The notes under the pieces: generated by a model
What the model was told of the DNA's origin: nothing
Database searches by the model: none
Seen by the model: the letters and a program-made list of their open reading frames with translations, nothing else
Shown: positions 6,231-7,281 of the stretch, piece after piece
Position numbering within the stretch: the stretch's first letter is position 1
Layout: each line of letters begins with the position of its first letter
Made by a program: the position numbers and the translations under genes
NCBI GenBank assembly: GCA_031264875.1
Contig: JAISDK010000073.1
Coordinates: 1 to 7,281 of the forward strand
Direction of reading: 5' to 3'
Origin: Prevotellaceae bacterium
Lineage (GTDB): Bacteria; Bacteroidota; Bacteroidia; Bacteroidales; UBA932
Length of the DNA stretch: 7,281 nucleotides

Positions 6231-6264
6231 ATAGCCGGCGGTTAAAACCGCCGGTTATATTTTT
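6231..6264. terminator. Strong hairpin with T run after the 5522-6193 gene; also REP-like
   Basis: CCGGCGGTT (6235-6243) pairs perfectly with AACCGCCGG (6246-6254). The stem extends by a G-T pair and three A-T pairs to 6231/6258, about 13 bp in all, with T-rich sequence at 6260-6264. It fits a rho-independent terminator for the gene ending at 6193. The palindrome and its ATAGCC flank also resemble the element at 4587-4610, so it may be a copy of a dispersed repeat serving as a terminator. Confidence 0.65.
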
Positions 6265-6296
6265 AAAGGTCTTTTCCCCTCGCTCGATGCAGTCTC

Positions 6297-6437
6297 CAGC
6301 CCAATGTCGTAAAGTTAAGGCAACGTCTGAACCTTGATTTACTTGATTAAAGGATTTTCAGGATTATAAAAAGAATCATGTAAATCCCTTAATCCTAAAA
6401 ATCATGGTTCAGACGTTAAGTTGACGACATTGGGCTG
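6297..6437. repeat. 141-bp imperfect palindrome, MITE-like dispersed repeat
   Basis: The outer arms 6297-6310 (CAGCCCAATGTCGT) and 6424-6437 are perfect 14-bp inverted repeats. A second perfect 12-bp pair, AACGTCTGAACC (6322-6333) and GGTTCAGACGTT (6406-6417), lies inside. The interior (about 6334-6405) remains mostly self-complementary, with GATTTA, GATTAA and GGATTT motifs on both arms. No ORF lies inside. The inner GTCTGAACC...GGTTCAGAC block resembles repeats I recall in many Bacteroidota genomes, but no search was made. AGTC occurs near both ends (6291-6294, 6439-6442), though not abutting the arms. Confidence 0.8.
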
Positions 6438-6439
6438 TA

Positions 6440-6480
6440 GTCAATGTCGTCAATTTAAGGATTGACGCCTTACGGCGTCA
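6440..6480. repeat. Repeat tail: third copy of the palindrome-arm sequence plus two overlapping hairpins
   Basis: CAATGTCGTCAATTTAAGG (6442-6460) is a direct, slightly diverged copy of the outer arm sequence at 6302-6320. CGTCAAT (6448-6454) pairs with ATTGACG (6461-6467). The alternative stem TGACGCC (6463-6469) with GGCGTCA (6474-6480) overlaps the first, so the two foldings exclude each other. Confidence 0.6.
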
Positions 6481-6496
6481 GTCAGTACTCAGTGCA

Positions 6497-6576
6497 CAAA
6501 ATCATCCTACACGAAGTATAACATCTCACAAAACCATCCCGCGCGTAGTATAACGCAGGGCAAAATAGAATACCAC
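6497..6576. repeat. Degenerate 32-bp tandem repeat, two clear copies and a partial third
   Basis: The 26-base cores at 6497-6522 and 6529-6554 agree at 21 positions (shared pattern CAAAAYCATCCYRCRCG, then WAGTATAAC). The period is 32 bases. A third unit begins with CAAAATAGAATACCACG at 6561, again 32 bases on, and then decays. There is no open coding frame across it, and its role is unknown. Confidence 0.6.
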
Positions 6577-6612
6577 GTTAAAAACGTAAAACCACCCACG
6601 TTAGGAAACGGG

Positions 6613-6632
6613 GGTGAGTGGGTGAGTGAGTG
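6613..6632. repeat. Short GTGA/GTGG tetranucleotide repeat
   Basis: GGTGAGTGGGTGAGTGAGTG is five near-perfect four-base units. Such tracts can slip during replication. It lies about 75 bases before the chosen start of the nucleotidyltransferase gene, outside the coding frame. Confidence 0.6.
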
Positions 6633-6707
6633 CGCCCTTTCTCAATGGGAAATTTATTGATTAAAAACAATTTTGTGCATTTACAGGCGAAAAAAAAATA
6701 TTGTGTT

Positions 6708-7001
6708 ATGGACTCTAAAATGTTGAATGATATTATTACAGTGTTAGACAAGTCTCCTGTAGATAAAGCCTGGCTGTTTGGCTCTTTTGCTCGAAATGAA
6801 GAAGACAGCCAAAGCGATATTGATATGCTGATACGTTTCAGCCCGAACGAAAAAACCACATTTTTTCGTTACGGAGGCATTGTTTATAATTTAGAGCAAA
6901 TTACAGGCAGAAAAGTGGATTTGGTTGAAGAGGGAATGTTGCAATCATTCGCGCTTGAAACCGCCAAAAAAGATAAAATACTGATTTATAAGAAACACTG
7001 A
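6708..7001 (+). CDS. Minimal nucleotidyltransferase (MNT/MntA-like antitoxin family), no HepT partner
   Basis: This 97-residue protein belongs to the small DNA polymerase beta-type nucleotidyltransferases. The signature is FGSFARNEEDSQSDID: Gly25-Ser26, then the metal-binding Asp37 and Asp39; Asp71 in KVDLV is the third acidic residue. All three are present, so it could be active. Family members often pair with a HEPN toxin (HepT) gene directly downstream; MntA then silences HepT by adding AMP to it. Here only an 8-codon ORF (7007-7033) follows and no HEPN protein is visible, so the gene is an orphan. I chose the ATG at 6708 because the family usually begins 20-25 residues before the GS motif. 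An upstream ATG at 6630 is in frame but would add 26 atypical residues encoded by AT-rich, repeat-flanked sequence. Confidence 0.85.
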   Translation: MDSKMLNDIITVLDKSPVDKAWLFGSFARNEEDSQSDIDMLIRFSPNEKTTFFRYGGIVYNLEQITGRKVDLVEEGMLQSFALETAKKDKILIYKKH

Positions 7002-7149
7002 ACAGGATGAAGAACGAATTTATTTACAAATAAGCCCTGATTATTGAATCCCAATTCCGGATAATGTTTGTAATATTTATCTATCCGCCTTTTACATAAT
7101 GGCACAAAAACGCCGTTTACCACTACATTTTCACCGTTCACAATAATTA
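7002..7149. other. Short intergenic stretch without a convincing gene
   Basis: The plus strand holds only an 8-codon ORF (7007-7033). The minus strand has a 60-codon frame (7168-6986) whose codons look plausible, but it matches nothing I know, overlaps the nucleotidyltransferase 3' end and covers the -33 element of the next promoter. I do not call it a gene, though a decayed remnant is possible. Confidence 0.4.
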
Positions 7150-7181
7150 TTTGCCTCGCCTCTGCCACGCATCTACCTTTG
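7150..7181 (+). promoter_or_regulatory. Complete -33/-7 promoter for the lipoprotein gene
   Basis: TTTG (7150-7153), a 20-base spacer and TACCTTTG (7174-7181) match both Bacteroidota promoter elements exactly. The start codon lies 25 bases after the -7 box, giving a leader of about 20 bases that is very A/T-rich (7186-7206), a common feature of well-translated mRNAs in this phylum. Confidence 0.7.
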
Positions 7182-7206
7182 CATCAAATTATAAATAAAT
7201 AAAAAT

Positions 7207-7281
7207 ATGAATAAAAGTTTGATAATACCGTTTATGGTCATTTTCATTTTATCGTGCAGCAGCGACAGTTATTTCAAAATC
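7207..7281 (+). CDS. Lipoprotein N terminus (partial, runs off right edge)
   Basis: The 25 visible codons give a short basic start (MNKS), a hydrophobic stretch (LIIPFMVIFI, 5-14) and the lipobox LSC with Cys17, followed by SSDSYFKI. Signal peptidase II would cleave before Cys17 and the cysteine would be lipid-modified. The residues after the cysteine include one Asp but no clear acidic cluster of the Bacteroidota surface-export signal, so periplasmic or surface location is open. The ATG fits the promoter 25 bases upstream. Too little is present to assign a family. Confidence 0.7.
   Translation, partial: MNKSLIIPFMVIFILSCSSDSYFKI

Larger units (their letters stand above)
6265..6707. other. 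Repeat-rich non-coding stretch of about 440 bases
   Basis: I see no convincing gene between the hairpin ending at 6264 and the nucleotidyltransferase start at 6708. Most of the stretch is accounted for by the 141-bp palindrome, its tail hairpins, the 32-bp repeats and the tetranucleotide tract. A poor -7-like sequence, CAATTTTG, occurs at 6668-6675 before the next gene (one mismatch to TAnnTTTG, no -33). Confidence 0.6.

Noticed and set aside
6509..6522. CACGAAGTATAAC resembling a lox half-site
   Set aside because: No inverted partner with an 8-base spacer; it belongs to the 32-bp direct repeat.
6630..6707. Upstream start for the nucleotidyltransferase at 6630
   Set aside because: It adds 26 residues not typical of the family, beginning next to the tetranucleotide repeat; the ATG at 6708 gives the normal spacing to the GS motif.
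7007..7033. Possible HepT start (MKNEFIYK then stop)
   Set aside because: Eight codons, with no HEPN RX4-6H motif in any frame downstream.
6986..7168. Minus-strand 60-codon frame opening MAEARQIIIVNGENVVVNG
   Set aside because: No known family, overlaps the nucleotidyltransferase end and the -33 box of the lipoprotein promoter, and no promoter of its own. Possible remnant, not called.

Overview
The window looks like a chromosomal segment of a member of the Bacteroidota, most likely Bacteroidales. Four things point there: promoters of the Bacteroidota type (TAnnTTTG at -7, sometimes with TTTG at -33), little or no Shine-Dalgarno sequence before starts, an acpP gene divergent from purN, and a large secreted zinc metalloprotease of the DUF5117/DUF4953 family that is typical of this phylum.

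The left part (1-4465) is ordinary core genome. The first codons of an acyl carrier protein gene run off the left edge on the minus strand. Interlocked divergent promoters separate it from a tightly coupled pair, purN (purine synthesis) and sufS (cysteine desulfurase), which overlap by 8 bases. A long hairpin starting in the sufS stop codon separates that pair from a convergent 816-residue exported metzincin protease.

The right part (about 4466-7200) looks accessory. Short genes lie among many non-coding repeats. They are: a stand-alone PD-(D/E)XK-type nuclease-like protein with a very short predicted leader; a strong leftward promoter that may drive a structured RNA of about 115 bases; six copies of a 21-bp GC-rich hairpin repeat; a GC-rich gene of a recurrent but uncharacterised Bacteroidota family; a cluster of palindromes and direct repeats at 6231-6632; and an orphan minimal nucleotidyltransferase of the MntA type with no HepT partner. 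The window ends with the start of a lipoprotein gene behind a very clear -33/-7 promoter.

Only purN-sufS looks like an operon; each accessory gene appears to be its own unit. The most promising leads are the orphan nuclease, the candidate RNA beside the minisatellite, the palindromic repeat island, and the MNT gene without its usual partner. None of these has been tested by a search or an experiment.
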